64,000 nt of DNA from Bacteroidaceae bacterium (GTDB lineage: Bacteria > Bacteroidota > Bacteroidia > Bacteroidales > Bacteroidaceae): the NCBI GenBank assembly GCA_017445925.1, contig JAFSRW010000064.1, positions 62,001-126,000 of the forward strand, written 5' to 3'. The position numbers and the translations under genes were made by a program. Under the pieces are notes generated by a model that was not told the origin of the DNA, ran no database searches, and saw nothing but the letters and a program-made list of their open reading frames with translations. Below, piece after piece: positions 61,376 to 64,000 of this stretch. Each line of letters opens with the position of its first letter. Within the stretch, counting starts at the first letter, position 1.

Positions 61376-64000
61376 ATGAAAAGAAAATTATTTCAAATTC
61401 TCCTGATGGGGGCCGTAACGGTCACTTTAGGAATGTTTGTATCTTGTAAGGATACAAGTGGAGACTTGGAACAAGAGTTCAATGGTAAGTTTGCCGACTA
61501 TGCAACTCTCCAGCAAGCTGTACAGCAGCATCAAGCAGACATAGCTAGTTTACAGGCTTTGATTGACGAGTTGCAAGGTAAGATTTGCAAGTGTGATCCT
61601 GATTTGATGGGTAAACTCAAGACCTTCATGACTGAATGGGAAAAAGCTGGTGTTAGTCCTGCAGACTTGAAGAATATGAAGGCTCTTCTTGATGAGATTG
61701 AACCAAATTATCAAACCATCCTTAATTTTGTTACAAACATTGGTGTTACTAAGGATGAGTTGGATTCTGCCATGAACGTGTTGAGAGACGAGATGGCTGG
61801 TCAAGGTGGTGATTGTCCTTGTGACCTTGCCAGAATTGACAGCATTGAGAAGAAGGCTATTCAGGCTCTCAACTTGGCCCAGGATGCAAGCGATCGTTTG
61901 GTAAAGACCGATTCTATCGCAAAGGCTGCCGCTCAGGCTGCACAAGCTGCCGCTGACATAGCACAAGCTGCAGCTGATGCTGCACAAGCTGCCGCTGATG
62001 CTGCAAAGAAGGCTGGCGAAGATGCAGAAGCTGCAGACAAGAAGGCTCAAAGTGCATTAGATCTTGCTAACGAATTGAAGGGTATTGCTGAAGCTGCTGA
62101 CTCCTTGTCAAAAGCAAATAAGGAGAGCATTATTACAATTAACAATCAGATTACTACTATCAACAATCGTTTTGTGAGCATAAGCGATTCTTTGCAGAGT
62201 GTTTACAGCTATGCTGACAGTATTCTTGTTATTGCTGATGCAAACAAGATGGCTATTGAGAAGTTGGATTCTACTGTTAAGGCAGACAAGGAAATCCTCG
62301 ATGAGTTGAAGGATAAGATTCCTGGCCTTGAGGATAATATTAATACATTATTTAATAAGGTAGACAGTCTAGGTACTGAAATTGAAAACTTGAAGCCAGA
62401 AATCAGCAAGTTGTATACCTACGCAGATGCAAACTTGGATAAGGCTAAGGCTTATACCGATTTGGAGATTGCTCTATTAAGAGCAGAAATTAATGGCATG
62501 GAGATTGATCTAGAGCCTTTGCGCAAGGAGCTTTTAGATAGCATCTTCAATCTTCGTGAAGATATGAACGCTGCTATTACTAAGTTGAGCGAAGCTCTGA
62601 ACGATTCTGTTTCCAACTTAAGTGAGCGTATTAACGAGAACACCCTTAAGATTGGTGAGGTTGATCATAAGTTGGATAGCATTGCAGAAGACTTCAAGGA
62701 TTCTCTTGCTCAACTGAGAAGCGATATTTCTGATCTGGAGAAGCGCGTTAAGAAGAATGAAGACGACATCAAGGATATCTTTGGTCAGTTGGAGATTCTG
62801 AAGGAGAACTTGAAGAGAATGGTAACTGGTATTATTGTACAGGGAACTGTTAATCCTGCTTTTGGAACACTCAGTCTTCCTGTTAATGTACAGTCTAATG
62901 TTCTCCTTGCTTATTATGGCGAAGCCAATACAGACATTCAATTCCCCACAAATAGCACAGCTAACTATGTGGATGATAGATATGTTCTGTCTTGGAAGGA
63001 TTTGTACTTGTTAGGTATGAATGGTAAAGAGCCCATCTTCAAGGCTGGCGATGTTATTATGCAGAATGATTACTATAATGCTGGTACATTATATTTGACT
63101 GTGAACCCCAATACGGTTGACTTCTCTAAGTTGCAACTGACTCTTGTAAACAGCCAGGATGAGGAATCTTACGTTAAGTTGGGCGAGTTGAAGCGCAGTG
63201 ATAAGGTATTACAGTTTGGCTACTCACGTGCAGCAGACAATGGCTTCTACGAGTGCTATGCTAATGTAGCTCCAGAGGATGTGGAAAAGGTTCAGAAAAT
63301 TAATGCTAATGTTTCTGGTTTGAAGGATGACATTAAACAATTGCTTCAGAAACCTATTATTAATCGTACTTTCTCCCTGAGGACTCTTGCTGTGGATTTT
63401 GCAGAGTTGGTTAAGAGCCTTAAACTCGATGCAAATGCTGTTAAGTGCGAATGGGAAGATGCAGATAATCAGAAGCATGCCGTTTATTCTAACTACAATG
63501 TCGCTGCAACCGCTTTCAAGCCAATTTCATTGACAAGTTACAAGGATCTTAACGTTAAGAAGGTTTATGGTTATGACCATGTAGTTTATTGGCTTGATCA
63601 GGCTATTTCAAAGGTTAAGAATGATATTCACGTAGTAATGTGGGATGTTTATGGACAGCCAGTAGTTAAGAAGATTCGTAACTTTACAGTTAACAGACTT
63701 AGCATTATTGATGATCTTCAGGATAAAGCTGTACATGGATTCAGTATTAGCAAGGAGGTTGAAATTGACGGAACAAATTATACATTGGGTCTTGAGGACG
63801 TAAATGTTCCTATTATATATAGTGATGATCCTGTTGATTTAAGTTCGCTTGGGGTTAGTGGTCCCCGCGTGGTTATTTCCGGCTCTACTAATAAAGCTGA
63901 GATTGTAGTTCCTGTTAAGAGTGCCGGAACCACAGTTGGATATGCATCAGTTCCTGCAGGCAATGTTGTTGTTAAGGCCACCTCTAATCCTGCAGCAGTT
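61376..64000 (+). CDS. Large coiled-coil surface lipoprotein, N-terminal 875 residues
   Basis: An open frame from ATG 61376 to the window edge with no stop (875 codons). The lipoprotein signal MKRKLFQILLMGAVTVTLGMFVSC places the lipidated Cys at 24, followed by KDTSGD. Residues about 30-490 are heptad-rich coiled coil, including a 7-residue AQAAADA repeat made of three 21-bp DNA copies (61940-62002). Residues 490-875 look beta-rich. The signal and architecture resemble Bacteroidales lipoproteins annotated as PL29 lyase N-terminal-domain proteins, but no lyase domain is visible. A cell-surface stalk or adhesin is my inference. The 3' end is outside the window. Confidence 0.8.
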   Translation, partial: MKRKLFQILLMGAVTVTLGMFVSCKDTSGDLEQEFNGKFADYATLQQAVQQHQADIASLQALIDELQGKICKCDPDLMGKLKTFMTEWEKAGVSPADLKNMKALLDEIEPNYQTILNFVTNIGVTKDELDSAMNVLRDEMAGQGGDCPCDLARIDSIEKKAIQALNLAQDASDRLVKTDSIAKAAAQAAQAAADIAQAAADAAQAAADAAKKAGEDAEAADKKAQSALDLANELKGIAEAADSLSKANKESIITINNQITTINNRFVSISDSLQSVYSYADSILVIADANKMAIEKLDSTVKADKEILDELKDKIPGLEDNINTLFNKVDSLGTEIENLKPEISKLYTYADANLDKAKAYTDLEIALLRAEINGMEIDLEPLRKELLDSIFNLREDMNAAITKLSEALNDSVSNLSERINENTLKIGEVDHKLDSIAEDFKDSLAQLRSDISDLEKRVKKNEDDIKDIFGQLEILKENLKRMVTGIIVQGTVNPAFGTLSLPVNVQSNVLLAYYGEANTDIQFPTNSTANYVDDRYVLSWKDLYLLGMNGKEPIFKAGDVIMQNDYYNAGTLYLTVNPNTVDFSKLQLTLVNSQDEESYVKLGELKRSDKVLQFGYSRAADNGFYECYANVAPEDVEKVQKINANVSGLKDDIKQLLQKPIINRTFSLRTLAVDFAELVKSLKLDANAVKCEWEDADNQKHAVYSNYNVAATAFKPISLTSYKDLNVKKVYGYDHVVYWLDQAISKVKNDIHVVMWDVYGQPVVKKIRNFTVNRLSIIDDLQDKAVHGFSISKEVEIDGTNYTLGLEDVNVPIIYSDDPVDLSSLGVSGPRVVISGSTNKAEIVVPVKSAGTTVGYASVPAGNVVVKATSNPAAV

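Noticed and set aside
61940..62002. Frameshift-prone phase-variation repeat
   Set aside because: The unit is 21 bp, so copy-number change keeps the frame. It can change length but not switch the gene off.

Overview
The window looks like a chromosomal segment of a Bacteroidales anaerobe, most likely Prevotella or a close relative. Evidence: start-proximal promoters fit the Bacteroidetes sigma consensus TTTG - 19-21 bp - TAnnTTTG; four GH92 mannosidases; a three-subunit fumarate reductase with a single cytochrome b subunit; a split glycine decarboxylase (gcvPA/gcvPB); TlpA-type lipoproteins; and LuxR-like coiled-coil regulators typical of the phylum. No rRNA, intact IS or CRISPR array was seen. 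One tRNA, tRNA-Gln(TTG), was found.

Layout. 1-4.4 kb: the 5' end of mnmG (minus strand) diverges from frdC-frdA-[S23 four-helix gene]-frdB. 4.4-6.3 kb: an AT-rich accessory patch with a PD40 propeller protein, a DUF2442 remnant, IS-end scars and a hypothetical protein. 6.3-10.1 kb: slipin and NfeD, a membrane-anchored HTH regulator, murQ, and a His-rich secreted protein. 10.1-11.0 kb: gene-free composite inverted repeat. 11.0-19.0 kb: macro-like protein, DUF1016 nuclease with a palindrome array, a tandem promoter and structured leader ahead of a dockerin-like/TlpA-like pair, and a promoter-duplicated DUF4143 ATPase. 19.1-24.8 kb (minus): two ECF sigma loci. 25-29.5 kb: pepC, rbfA, a LolC/E-like permease and a frameshifted anaerobic sulfatase-maturating enzyme. 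29.5-45.2 kb: glycan block with a GH43-like protein, GH92-GH2-GH92, a TlpA lipoprotein, and manA-ROK kinase-GH92-sugar MFS. 45.2-51 kb (minus): an ECF sigma operon with large surface proteins. 51.1-59.5 kb: lplA-gcvT-gcvH-gcvPA-gcvPB-lpd and a fourth GH92. 59.6-64 kb: tRNA-Gln, tyrS, and the first 875 codons of a coiled-coil lipoprotein that runs off the window.

How it works together. The glycan block suggests periplasmic trimming of alpha-mannose (GH92 exo-mannosidases with GH2 and GH43-like partners), import by the MFS carrier, phosphorylation by the ROK kinase and isomerisation by ManA. No SusC/SusD pair is present here. The lplA-gcv-lpd cluster gives a complete glycine cleavage system with its own lipoylation enzyme.

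The most unusual signal is the load of short repeated DNA words. Heptamer-like arrays and GC-rich palindromic elements sit between genes and also inside genes, where they are usually in frame. A 30-nt array encodes nearly the same decapeptide, LST(L/V)N(S/C)QLST, in gcvPA, lpd and a membrane protein. In the sulfatase-maturase gene two such elements coincide with a frameshift. Other structures without an obvious explanation are a repeated tandem-promoter cassette at three loci, an attenuator-like leader RNA, a 42-bp-periodic array of palindromes inside the DUF1016 gene, and 22-bp-spaced TACGTGTA boxes.
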